Part shown: positions 34,204 through 44,156 of the stretch, in pieces | Position numbering within the stretch: position 1 is the first letter of the stretch | How the letters are laid out: each line of letters opens with the position of its first letter | Assembly (NCBI GenBank): GCA_034376725.1 | Contig: JAXMJH010000092.1 | Coordinates: forward strand, 15,388 to 79,387 | Direction: 5' to 3' | DNA from: UBA11164 sp034376725 | Lineage (GTDB): Bacteria; Pseudomonadota; Gammaproteobacteria; Xanthomonadales; Xanthomonadaceae | DNA length: 64,000 nucleotides | Made by a program: the position numbers and the translations under genes | The notes under the pieces: model-generated | The model's input: the letters and a program-made list of their open reading frames with translations, nothing else | What the model was told of the DNA's origin: nothing | The model's database searches: none

Positions 34204-35562
34204 TCATCCGCCCTTGTCATCGGTTGGCGGCGGATCGCGCAGGACGCGCAGCGCCTGGCGCGCGACCAGGGCTGCGCCCAGCACCAGCACGGCCCACAAC
34301 AGCCCCTGGCGCCATCGCGGCCACGGGTCGGGCCGCAGCGCCGCTGCGCCGGCCGAAACGTGAGACGGCCCGAGTCGAGCCTCGGGCGGCAACCAGTCGG
34401 CTTGGGTCTGCTCGCGCACGCCGGCCAATACCGCGTCCAGCGGATACTCGGCCCGACGCGCCTGCGCGCTGCCGGCCGCAAGACGATACGGCGGCTCGCC
34501 TTCGGTCAGGATCACGAACACATCCGGCAGGTAGACCGCTTCCAGCTCCGGCGCCTGGGCCAGCGCGGGCTGGCTGCGAATCCGCCAGTGGCTGGCGCGG
34601 GTCATCGCCAGATCGACGCCGGGATTGGCCAGTTCGGCATCTTCGTCACCCAACCGAAACGCGGTCAGCGAGGCCAACTGGCGCCAGTCCGCCTGCTCGT
34701 CGTCGCGAACATCGATGAACAGCCGGGCGGCGCTGTTGGTGCCGGCCAGGCGCAGGTCCAGCCGATGCACCGGGATCGGGCCGATCAACCGATAGGTGAA
34801 CTCGCCCGGCTCGCCGGTGGCGACGGCGTTGGTCAATCTGGTGCGCCGCTCCGGCGCCGCCGGCTCGATCCGGGCCGCCTGCTGACGCGTGATCGAGGCC
34901 AGCGTCGGCCAGCGATCACCTGCCGCCAGGTGCAGCCGCAGATAACGCTGCCCGGTCGCGCCGACCGCCAGGACACGCCGCTCGACCCGCAGGCCGTTTT
35001 CGGTCAGCGAAACCAACGCCAGTCCGCGCGACAGCGGCTGCCAGCTCGACAGGTCATCGCTGGCCAGCACGTCGACGCGCACATTGACCGGACCGGGGGC
35101 GTCGCCCAGGTTCAACTGAAGCGCGGGCACCCGGGGTGGCTGTTCGCCAAGGTCGATCAGCAGATCGTGATGGGGTTCGGGCCGAACGGCGGGCCGGTTA
35201 CCCAGCTCCAGCTCACGCAGTTCGCCGTCGGCGTCGCGACGCAGACGCAGCGTCAGGTCATCGGCCAGCGTGCCGTCGCTGCGCACCGGGAAACTCAGCC
35301 AGGCCACCGGCAGCCATTGGGCCGGCATCGGCACGACCGCGTTCAGCCGCGCCATCGGCAGGGCCGTACCGTCACCATTGAAAGCCGCGATGTCGGACAG
35401 GTCGGAACGCTGGGCCTCGGCGTAGACCGCCTCGTCGAGCACCACCCGAAAAGCGCCGCGCTGGCCCCCGGTTTCGATCGGCCAGACCGTGGCGAACTGC
35501 TCCGGCGCGGCCCAGCCGGCCAGCGGCAACAGGGTGAGCATCAGCCATGACCATCGTTTCAT
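34204..35562 (-). CDS. DUF3999 family exported membrane protein
   Basis: 452 aa. Signal peptide (1-18, LAGWA-AP), a long periplasmic beta-rich part with repeated discoidin-like strands, and one C-terminal membrane helix (about 420-440, LLWAVLVLGAALVARQAL) followed by a short basic and acidic tail. DUF3999 proteins are found paired with DUF2339 proteins, as here, with an ATGA overlap. The function is unknown; a periplasmic sensing or assembly partner is likely. Confidence 0.75.
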   Translation of the reverse strand: MKRWSWLMLTLLPLAGWAAPEQFATVWPIETGGQRGAFRVVLDEAVYAEAQRSDLSDIAAFNGDGTALPMARLNAVVPMPAQWLPVAWLSFPVRSDGTLADDLTLRLRRDADGELRELELGNRPAVRPEPHHDLLIDLGEQPPRVPALQLNLGDAPGPVNVRVDVLASDDLSSWQPLSRGLALVSLTENGLRVERRVLAVGATGQRYLRLHLAAGDRWPTLASITRQQAARIEPAAPERRTRLTNAVATGEPGEFTYRLIGPIPVHRLDLRLAGTNSAARLFIDVRDDEQADWRQLASLTAFRLGDEDAELANPGVDLAMTRASHWRIRSQPALAQAPELEAVYLPDVFVILTEGEPPYRLAAGSAQARRAEYPLDAVLAGVREQTQADWLPPEARLGPSHVSAGAAALRPDPWPRWRQGLLWAVLVLGAALVARQALRVLRDPPPTDDKGG

Positions 35563-38279
35563 GTCGAACTCCTGCGCGGCGGCGAGGGCGCCAGGCGGCC
35601 CACCGCAATCAACAATAGGCCCACGGCCAGGAAAGAGACGATGCCCGGCAGATTCCCGAAGAACTGGCGGTCGATCACGATCAGCTTGAGCAGCACCACG
35701 CCGAGCAAGCCCGCGCCCATCGCCCACAGCGGCCAGTTTCCGCGCCGCGAACCGACGATCCAGGCGACCACGCCCAGGGCACACCAGACCACGGTCAGCG
35801 CGGTCTGCGCCACTCGCTCGCCGAGCATCATCGGCGACCACTCCAGGCCGGCCAGATGATGACAGGCGCGCAGCGCCGACATCGACAGGCTGGCCCAGAC
35901 GGCCAAGGCCCACAGCGGCCAGCCGGGGCCGGTCGCCGGGCGGGCGCGCAGAAGCAGGGCGGCGGCCAGCAGTCCGGCGAGCAGGGCGAGTTCCAGCGGA
36001 TTGAGCAGCGGCAGCCAGGGCAGCGGGGCGCTGGACCCGGCCAGAGTCTGGCCTTCGATCCAGGCCAGGCCCAGCACCGCCAGCAGCGCCGCGCGCCAGT
36101 GCCGGCGCCAGTCGATGAAAACATCGGCCAGCGGCCAGCCAGCCCAGTCCGGCCGGCGCCAGCCCAGCCACAGCAGCATCGCCAGCGGCAGCACCGATGC
36201 GGTGGCCAACCAGCCGTCGGCGACAATGCCGGCGTGCAGCAACGCCTGATGCAGACTGCTGCCCGCGCCGTAGGCCAGGGTCAGGGCGAGCGCGATGTGC
36301 GCCGCCGGCAGCAGTCGTGAGCGTGGCTCCCGCAGGGCGCGCAGCGCCAGCAACAGCACCAGCAGCAGCGGCCACCACAGCGCTTCCTCTCCGCCCAGCC
36401 AGGCCGGCCAGCGGCGCGAGCCATCGCTGATCAGGGCGATCGGCAGGACCAGTCCGGCAGCGCCGGCAATCGGCCAGGACAGACGCGGCCAGTCCAGCCT
36501 CGGCCGCAGCCAGGCCGCCAACACCGCGCTCAGCGCCACCCAGAGCGCCAGCCCGAGCGCGTCGGAATAGCCCGGCGGCCAATGCACGGCCAGACCGCGC
36601 AGCCCGGCCGCCGCCCACAGCAGCAGGCCGGCGGAAAACAGCGCGAGCGGCAATGGCTTGCGATTTTGCGGGCGGTCGTACAGCCACGCAGCAAACATCA
36701 GCGCACCGGCCAGCAGCAGCAGATTCATCGCCAGGCCGTCGATCACCGCGCCGCCGCCGCCACCATCCACCACCGAAAGCACCAGCGCAGCCCCGGCGAA
36801 CAGCAGCAGCGCCAACCCGGCCAGCCGCAACCGTCGGCGGTCCTGCCGATGACCGAGCCACAGCATTGCCGCGCCCTCGAGCGACCAGGCGGCGGCCGTC
36901 CAGCCGGCCGAAAGCGCCAGCGGTATCGCCAGCGTGGCGAACGCCAGGCCCATGCCGGCGGTGGCCTGTGTCAGCCGGCGCAACCGCGCATGGCGCACGC
37001 ACCACAGCGCCAGCGCGACATACACCGCAGCGGCGGCCAGCGCGCTCAGGGCCATCGGCATGCGTGCCTGATCGAGCAGCGCGGCCTGCATCGGCAGCGC
37101 CAGCAACGGCGTGCCGAACAGCAGCGTGCCGTCGACCCGTGCTTCGGTCATCCGACCGGCCAGCGCGTAAAGCACCGGAATCATCGAAAAGAACAGCCAG
37201 AACAGAATCAGGAACGGTTCGACCGAGGCGAACAGTTCAGGTCGGTAGTATTGCCAGCCCCACACGCCGCCTACCGCGAAAGTGAATACGAAGCCCAGCA
37301 GATTGAGCGCCCGCCACGGCCGCAACCAGGCCACCAGCAGCACCGCAGCGTTGAGCACAGCGTAGTAGCCGAACAGCGCGACGTGGTCGCCCGATCCGGT
37401 CGACAACAGCACCGGCGCCGCATAGCCGCCAAAGAATCCGAGCACCGCCAACGCCGGGGCCGACTGACGCACCGCCAGCACGCAGGCGCCCGCCACCAGC
37501 ACCAGCACCAGCGCGAAGGCCGGCAGCACCGGCAGCAGGCCGTACAGCCGGAACGCCGCAAAGATCACCAGCAGCAGCACGCCGATGGCGCCGCCTTGCA
37601 GACTCAGACCGAACGCCGGCCGGTGCGCCGCATCGCGCAGGCCCCAGATCAGCCCGGCAATCGCCACGGAGGCAATCAGGCTGAGACGAAGCTCGATCGG
37701 AAGCAGAAGCAGGCCGGCATCCACCGCGTAGCGCAGCGCCCCGGCGATGCCGATCATCAGCACCAGCAGGCCCAGCTTGACCGGCACATTGCCCTCGAAC
37801 AGCCAGCGCCGCGCCAGCCGCAAAGCGCTATCGATGCCGGTCGGCGCGCGCGGCGCATCCGCGGTGCGCGCGCCGACCGGCATCGCCGAGGCCGGTGGCG
37901 GTTGCGGTTGCGCCTCGGCACTGGACGCGACCGCACGCCCGACGCTGGCGTGGGCCGCCACCGGTGACCGCGCAGCGATTTCTTCTGAAGCTCGCGGCGC
38001 CGATCCGCCAGACGTGTCGACCGCGTGCCGTTCGACCGATACCTCAGCAGCCGGCGGTGCCGATCCGGTTGCCGTTTGTCCTGACGCCCGCAGCGCGGTC
38101 AAGGCCACCGCCATGCGCTCGACGCGGGCCTCCAGCCCCTGCACGCGCGCGCGCAAGCCCAGCCAGCTGCCCAACAGGCCGCCAAGGGCAGCACCCACGC
38201 TCAGGCCGAACAGCCAGCGACTGTCGCTCGCCAACGCCGAACCGAACACCGCGCCCAGCACCGCCAGAATCCATGCCAT
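35559..38279 (-). CDS. DUF2339 polytopic membrane protein
   Basis: 906 aa. Two N-terminal helices and a coiled coil (VQGLEARVERMAVALTALR) are followed by a Pro/Ala linker (about 55-140) and then more than 20 hydrophobic segments to the end. The repetitive Leu/Ala/Trp-rich helices match DUF2339. The gene is unusually long and has no catalytic motif that I recognise. It precedes and overlaps the DUF3999 gene. The ATG at 38279 is chosen; the open frame extends to 38429. Confidence 0.78.
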   Translation of the reverse strand: MAWILAVLGAVFGSALASDSRWLFGLSVGAALGGLLGSWLGLRARVQGLEARVERMAVALTALRASGQTATGSAPPAAEVSVERHAVDTSGGSAPRASEEIAARSPVAAHASVGRAVASSAEAQPQPPPASAMPVGARTADAPRAPTGIDSALRLARRWLFEGNVPVKLGLLVLMIGIAGALRYAVDAGLLLLPIELRLSLIASVAIAGLIWGLRDAAHRPAFGLSLQGGAIGVLLLVIFAAFRLYGLLPVLPAFALVLVLVAGACVLAVRQSAPALAVLGFFGGYAAPVLLSTGSGDHVALFGYYAVLNAAVLLVAWLRPWRALNLLGFVFTFAVGGVWGWQYYRPELFASVEPFLILFWLFFSMIPVLYALAGRMTEARVDGTLLFGTPLLALPMQAALLDQARMPMALSALAAAAVYVALALWCVRHARLRRLTQATAGMGLAFATLAIPLALSAGWTAAAWSLEGAAMLWLGHRQDRRRLRLAGLALLLFAGAALVLSVVDGGGGGAVIDGLAMNLLLLAGALMFAAWLYDRPQNRKPLPLALFSAGLLLWAAAGLRGLAVHWPPGYSDALGLALWVALSAVLAAWLRPRLDWPRLSWPIAGAAGLVLPIALISDGSRRWPAWLGGEEALWWPLLLVLLLALRALREPRSRLLPAAHIALALTLAYGAGSSLHQALLHAGIVADGWLATASVLPLAMLLWLGWRRPDWAGWPLADVFIDWRRHWRAALLAVLGLAWIEGQTLAGSSAPLPWLPLLNPLELALLAGLLAAALLLRARPATGPGWPLWALAVWASLSMSALRACHHLAGLEWSPMMLGERVAQTALTVVWCALGVVAWIVGSRRGNWPLWAMGAGLLGVVLLKLIVIDRQFFGNLPGIVSFLAVGLLLIAVGRLAPSPPRRSST

Positions 38280-38409
38280 GCCCCACCCCCCGGTAGACGA
38301 CGCCTGGCGCCGTGTGGCGAGCATAGCAATGCCGCCGGCTCCGGTGGTCGAGTCGTGTAGCCCTGACCGACACCTGGCGGCAAAGCGAACCGCAGCTTGC
38401 GCCGCGCGA

Positions 38410-39069
38410 TCAGCCCGGCTTGGGCGCATCGGCGGCCAACTGCCGCAGCGCCTGCTCGAACATCTCCACCGGCTGTCCGCCCTGGATCAGGTGACGCGCA
38501 TTGAACACCACCGACGGCACCGCGCGGATGCCCTGGCTGGTGTAGAACCGCTCGTGCTCGCGCACCTCGGCGGCATAGGCGTCGGTCTCCAGAATCTGTC
38601 GCGCCCGATCGCCATCCAGACCGGCCGCCACGGCAAGCGCGACCAGCGTTTCATGATCGGCCGGGTTGCCGCCCTCGCTGAAATAGCTGCGCAGCAGGGC
38701 CAGCTTGAGCGCGCGCTGCCTGCCCTCCAGCCCGGCCCAATGCAGCAGCCGATGGGCATCGAAGGTGTTGTAGATCCGCCCGCCGGGCCGACCCTTGAAG
38801 GTGAAACCCAGCGCCTCGCCGCGCTGGCGGATCTGCTCGCGATTGTCGGCCACCTGGGCCAGGGTGATGCCGTACTTGCGCATCATGTGCGCATCCAGGT
38901 CTTCGCCTTCGGCCGGCATGTCCGGGTTGAGTTCGAACGGCTGGAAATTCAGTTCCACCTTCGCCTCATCGCCAACCCGCTCGATGGCCTGCTCCAGGGC
39001 CAGCAGACCGATGGCGCACCAGGGGCAGGACACATCCGAGACAAAATCGATGCGGATGGGATTGGACAT
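38410..39069 (-). CDS. FrnE-like DsbA-family oxidoreductase
   Basis: 219 aa with a CPWC active site near the N-terminus (DFVSDVSCPWCAIGL) and a helical insertion as in FrnE/2-hydroxychromene-carboxylate isomerase relatives. SQGIRAVPSVVFN carries the cis-Pro. No signal peptide is present, so it acts in the cytoplasm. AAGGAG precedes the ATG. The 130 bp between it and the DUF2339 gene hold nothing recognisable. Confidence 0.85.
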   Translation of the reverse strand: MSNPIRIDFVSDVSCPWCAIGLLALEQAIERVGDEAKVELNFQPFELNPDMPAEGEDLDAHMMRKYGITLAQVADNREQIRQRGEALGFTFKGRPGGRIYNTFDAHRLLHWAGLEGRQRALKLALLRSYFSEGGNPADHETLVALAVAAGLDGDRARQILETDAYAAEVREHERFYTSQGIRAVPSVVFNARHLIQGGQPVEMFEQALRQLAADAPKPG

Positions 39070-39425
39070 TGCACAACTCCTTGGCAGGAAACCTGGAATC
39101 GTACCAGCCGCTCACTGCCGGACGCGATTCGGCGGCACCCATCGGCTGGCTCGACCCCGTGCGCTTCACTCAGGCCTGAACAGGAAGCGGGATTTGTGTG
39201 ACGGATCTGCGCGGCCTCGCCCGCACCATCGAATAGCTTGTGCCGGTCGAGTGGCCCAGTTCGAGCCACCGGCTGCAAGCCGGGGCCGCCGGATGCAGAG
39301 GTTCTCAGGACAGATAAGTCGTGCCGGATCAAAGGTCGACGCGCAGCGATGCTGCGGATGAGGAATCGGCGAAGAGGCTGACTGCGCCAATGGAGTTGCC
39401 ACCCGATCTGCCAAACTCCGACAGG
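39070..39425. other. Gene-free stretch of 356 bp
   Basis: No open frame here has a plausible start or a recognisable product. A small imperfect hairpin (CCGGCTGCAAGCCGG) lies near 39274. Nothing else stands out. Confidence 0.6.
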
Positions 39426-39809
39426 CTACCCGACCGGACGCAGTTGATCGGCCAGGGAGCGGGTTTTCTCGGTCATCATGTCGCCGGTGTGCAGGGTGGA
39501 TTTGCGCTCGATCAGCATCACCTGACACTCCTGTTCGGCCACCGGGTTGTGGCGGACGCCCTTGGGCACCACGAACAACTCGCCTTCTCGCAACTCGACC
39601 GCAGCATCCTCCATCTCGATGCGCGGGCTGCCCGTGAGCACGTAAAACAGCTCGTCCTCGTCGGCGTGCGCATGCCAGCCGAGAGCCCCGTGCAGCTTGG
39701 CCACCTTGACGTACGCATCGTCGAGTTCCGCAACGACGCGCGGCGACCACAATTCAGTGAGCGATGCCGCCAATTTTTGAGGCGAGACAGCGTGTGGCAC
39801 GGTTTTCAC
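39426..39809 (-). CDS. Small cupin-domain protein
   Basis: 127 aa single cupin. Metal ligands are visible in WHAHADEDELFYVLTG (cupin motif 1) and VVPKGVRHNPVA (motif 2). The C-terminus MMTEKTRSLADQLRPV is conserved in related small cupins. The start is uncertain: GTG at 39809 or a GTG three codons later, both preceded by GACGGGAG; a longer frame runs to 39917. The function is unknown. Confidence 0.65.
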   Translation of the reverse strand: MKTVPHAVSPQKLAASLTELWSPRVVAELDDAYVKVAKLHGALGWHAHADEDELFYVLTGSPRIEMEDAAVELREGELFVVPKGVRHNPVAEQECQVMLIERKSTLHTGDMMTEKTRSLADQLRPVG

Positions 39810-39984
39810 TCCCGTCTGGGCGATGAAGCATTGGCTGCGGGGGCCGCCCAATCGCCCCGCTGGGCCGACGCCCGACGACATCGGGACGAAGCCTCGGTCT
39901 GGAACTGCCTGAACCAACGATGCGTACCAGGCCCGGTCGCTTCGTCAGGCCGGCCCCTGCTTTCGAGGGCGAATGGACGACGAC

Positions 39985-40060
39985 TGGTGGGCCCACCAGG
40001 ATTCGAACCTGGAACCAAAGGATTATGAGTCCTCTGCTCTAACCGTTGAGCTATAGGCCC
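39985..40060 (-). tRNA. tRNA with CAT anticodon, probably tRNA-Ile2
   Basis: A 76-nt cloverleaf on the minus strand. Acceptor GGGCCTA pairs with TGGGCCC with a mismatch near the base, the anticodon loop is CTCATAA, the T arm is CCAGG-TTCGAAT-CCTGG, and CCA is encoded. A CAT anticodon fits Met or lysidine-modified Ile2. The immediate neighbour is rpoD, as for E. coli ileX, which favours Ile2. The GAGGA/TCCTT anticodon stem includes a wobble. Confidence 0.9.
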
Positions 40061-40105
40061 GGTGCCGGGATGTGTATCGTCGCTGTTTGCGGTGGCGGAA
40101 ACAAC

Positions 40106-40127
40106 GAGCCCCGCGGGTGCGGGGCTC
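40106..40127 (-). terminator. Rho-independent terminator of rpoD
   Basis: A 9-bp perfect stem GAGCCCCGC/GCGGGGCTC with a 4-nt loop is followed on the minus strand by GTTGTTT. It lies 24 bp past the rpoD stop and before the tRNA gene. Confidence 0.75.
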
Positions 40128-40151
40128 GGCGAAGGTGCGTCGCGCGGGGGC

Positions 40152-41993
<1,842 letters not shown>

Positions 41994-42006
41994 AGCGTGC
42001 AGGTGT

Positions 42007-42039
42007 CCGTAAGCCGGCGCGGGCCGTAAGCCGGCGCGG
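42007..42039. repeat. Tandem 16-bp repeat in the rpoD leader
   Basis: CCGTAAGCCGGCGCGG occurs at 42007-42022 and 42024-42039, with one base between the copies. The last 15 bases recur at 34102-34116, and CCGTAAGCCGG recurs inverted at 48659-48669. All copies lie upstream of minus-strand genes. Confidence 0.7.
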
Positions 42040-42060
42040 AAGGGGAAAGTGGAACGCTCC

Positions 42061-42069
42061 AGTATATCA
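42061..42069 (-). promoter_or_regulatory. Extended -10 promoter of rpoD
   Basis: On the minus strand TGATATACT gives an extended -10 (TG-N-TATACT), 68 nt before the rpoD ATG. No good -35 is seen 17 nt upstream, as expected for an extended -10 type. The leader would contain the 16-bp tandem repeat. Confidence 0.5.
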
Positions 42070-42116
42070 GAACGCGGTAGTACAGACGATCAGGACAGGA
42101 GCGGGAAGGCAAAGGT

Positions 42117-42554
42117 TCAGGATTCGAGCCAGAACGTCACCGGCCCATCATTGACCAGCTCAACACTCATATGGGCGCCGAAACGGCCGATTTCCACCCC
42201 CGGATGGCGTTGGCGGCACAGAGCCACCAGCCGGTTGAAGCCCCGTTCAGCCTGCTCGGGGCTGGCCGCTGCGGTGAAGCTCGGCCGACGGCCCTTGCGC
42301 GTGTCGGCGGCCAGGGTGAACTGGCTGACCAGCAGCAGACCGCCCCCGGTATCGGCCAGGGAGAGGTTCATCCGGCCCTGCGAATCGGCAAATACCCGGT
42401 ATTCCAGCAGCCGCTCGGCCATCCGCGCGATGCGCGGTTCATCGTCGTCCGGCTGCATCGCCACCAGCGCCAGCAGGCCCGGGCCGATGGCGCCCACGGC
42501 GATTCCCTCGACGCTGACGCTGGCCTGGGTGACGCGTTGGATGAGGGCGATCAT
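42117..42554 (-). CDS. dtd: D-aminoacyl-tRNA deacylase
   Basis: 145 aa. MIALIQRVTQASVSVEG, the substrate-binding SQFTLAADTRKGRRPSF and the C-terminal NDGPVTFWLES (Gly-Pro region) are diagnostic. It removes D-amino acids from tRNA. The ATG at 42554 is the family start; the frame continues to 42632 through repetitive sequence. Confidence 0.95.
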   Translation of the reverse strand: MIALIQRVTQASVSVEGIAVGAIGPGLLALVAMQPDDDEPRIARMAERLLEYRVFADSQGRMNLSLADTGGGLLLVSQFTLAADTRKGRRPSFTAAASPEQAERGFNRLVALCRQRHPGVEIGRFGAHMSVELVNDGPVTFWLES

Positions 42555-42600
42555 TCGGGAGTCGGGAGTCGGGATTTGGGATTCGGCGGACGGCGGACGG
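42555..42600. repeat. Short GGGAGTCGGGA-type tandem repeats upstream of dtd
   Basis: CGGGAGTCGGGAGTCGGGAT and two copies of CGGACGG follow each other. They resemble the GAATCGGGAATAGGG repeats at 45.6-45.8 kb. Confidence 0.55.
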
Positions 42601-42660
42601 TAATCGTGGCGGTGGGTCGAAGGGTAGCGCATTGGTTTCGGGTTTGGCGGGGTAGGCGGC

Positions 42661-42666
42661 TACACT
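42661..42666 (+). promoter_or_regulatory. -10-like hexamer TACACT 6 nt before the lpxL GTG
   Basis: GCGGCTACACT, then 6 nt, then GTG at 42673. This again suggests transcription starting at the initiation codon. It also argues for the GTG rather than the TTG two codons upstream. Confidence 0.42.
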
Positions 42667-42672
42667 TTGGCG

Positions 42673-43629
42673 GTGAGTGCGCGCGTTTTTGCCGAAGTCG
42701 TATTTTCCCTGATCTGGCTGCTTGGCCGCGTGCCGGGCACGGCCCGGCGCGGGCTGGCGTGGGCCGGTGCGGCGCTGTGGTCGGGCCTGGCGTTGCGCGA
42801 GTTCAAAGTCGCCCGGCGCAATCTGGCGCTGATCGAGCCGGGTGCCAGTCCGCTCGAACGGGACGCCCGGGCGCGCGCGGCAGTTCACGGCATGGCGCTG
42901 AATTTCTTCGACACGCTGGCGATCTGGAGCCGCCCGCCGGCGCGCAATCTGACGCGGATTCGCGCACGACACGGCGAATCGCAGTTTCTCGATGCGCTCG
43001 AGTCGGGCCAGGGGCTGATCGTGGCTGCGCCGCACTACGGCAACTGGGAACTGCTCAACCAGTACCTGGCCAGTCGGTGCCGGATCGCCATCGTGTACCG
43101 GCCACCGGACTCGAGAATCGGCGATGCGCTGCTCCAGCGGCTGCGACGCGGCGATGCGGTGACCCAGGTGCGCGCCGAGGCCGGCGGGGTGCGCGCGCTG
43201 TTTCGCACGCTCAAGGCGGGCGGCGCGGTCGGCATTCTGCCCGACCAGCAGCCCAAGTCGGGCGACGGTGCCTTCGCGCCGTTCTTCGGCAAGCCGGCGT
43301 TGACCATGACGCTGATCCAGCGCCTGGCGCAGCGCACCGGCGCGCGGGTGCTGTTCGCGTTTTGCGAGCGACGCGCGGACGGCGACTTCGACTTGCATTT
43401 CAGCGCCGCCGGTCCGGCGGTCGCCGACCCCGACCCGGAACGCGCCGCCCGGGCGCTCAACCAAGGGGTCGAGGCGATCGCCCGGCGTGACTTCCGCCAG
43501 TATCAATGGACCTACAAACGCTACACACTGCGGCCGGTGGGGTCGGGCGAAACCAATCCGTACTGGCCAGAATGCTATTCGCGGCGCGCCGTGCGCCGGC
43601 ATGCGAAATCGACCGGGGACAGCGCGTGA
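42673..43629 (+). CDS. lpxL: Lipid A biosynthesis lauroyl/myristoyl-type acyltransferase
   Basis: 318 aa LpxL/HtrB-family enzyme. An N-terminal membrane helix (about 5-22) is followed by the catalytic HxxxxE motif in APHYGNWE (about residue 118), GGVRALFRTLKAGGAVGILPDQQPK and GKPALTM. It adds a secondary acyl chain to Kdo2-lipid A. Its TGA overlaps the GTG of the next gene. Whether it is LpxL or LpxM cannot be decided by eye. Confidence 0.85.
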   Translation: MSARVFAEVVFSLIWLLGRVPGTARRGLAWAGAALWSGLALREFKVARRNLALIEPGASPLERDARARAAVHGMALNFFDTLAIWSRPPARNLTRIRARHGESQFLDALESGQGLIVAAPHYGNWELLNQYLASRCRIAIVYRPPDSRIGDALLQRLRRGDAVTQVRAEAGGVRALFRTLKAGGAVGILPDQQPKSGDGAFAPFFGKPALTMTLIQRLAQRTGARVLFAFCERRADGDFDLHFSAAGPAVADPDPERAARALNQGVEAIARRDFRQYQWTYKRYTLRPVGSGETNPYWPECYSRRAVRRHAKSTGDSA

Positions 43630-44156
43630 CCGACACCGAAGCAACCGACTTTGCCGCGCCGCCGCAGCCCGGCGACCTGCCCTGGCAGGCACTGCCCGAT
43701 GAGGCCAGGTTGGTCTATCGATTGACCGGCGCACTGACCGCACTGGCGCTCGGCGCGGGGCTGGCGCTGCTGCCGTTTGTGGTTCATCTCAGGCGACTGG
43801 ACCCGCTGGTCATGGCGGCGGCGGTTGGCGCCATCTTGTTGGCTGCGGGTCTGGTTGGCGGCTGGCTGGGCGGGTTGCGCCATGGTCGGGTATTCATGCG
43901 GCTGGACGTCGATGGCCTGCAGGTCAGGCGCGGGCTGTGCTGGCGCAGCGAAACCCGGGTACCGCGCAGTCGCGTTCAGCACATCGACATCGAACGTGGG
44001 CCATTACTCCGTCGTCGCGGACTGGCCACCCTGGTGGTGCACACCGCCGGCACCCGGCTGAATGCCGTGCGGGTCGTCGGCCTCGGCGACCACGATGCCC
44101 GGCGACTTCGCGATGTGCTGGTCGATCGCGAGGGTGCCGATGACGATGCCGTCTGA
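43626..44156 (+). CDS. bPH_2-domain membrane protein, YdbS-like
   Basis: 176 aa. Two adjacent membrane helices (about 35-57 and 62-82) are followed by a bacterial PH domain (FMRLDVDGLQVRRGLCWRSETRVPRSRVQHIDIERGPL). The GTG overlaps the lpxL stop, and the stop overlaps the start of the next PH protein. YdbS/YdbT pairs are widespread inner-membrane proteins; their role is not settled, with lipid handling or stress proposed. Confidence 0.78.
   Translation: MTDTEATDFAAPPQPGDLPWQALPDEARLVYRLTGALTALALGAGLALLPFVVHLRRLDPLVMAAAVGAILLAAGLVGGWLGGLRHGRVFMRLDVDGLQVRRGLCWRSETRVPRSRVQHIDIERGPLLRRRGLATLVVHTAGTRLNAVRVVGLGDHDARRLRDVLVDREGADDDAV

Noticed and set aside
34204..37005. A 933-residue frame reading through the DUF3999 gene upstream into DUF2339
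   Set aside because: The upstream part is out of frame with the DUF2339 protein; DUF3999 starts at a signal peptide at 35562.
39985..40060. Elongator tRNA-Met
   Set aside because: The anticodon is the same, but the location next to rpoD as in E. coli ileX favours Ile2; the final call needs lysidine identity elements.
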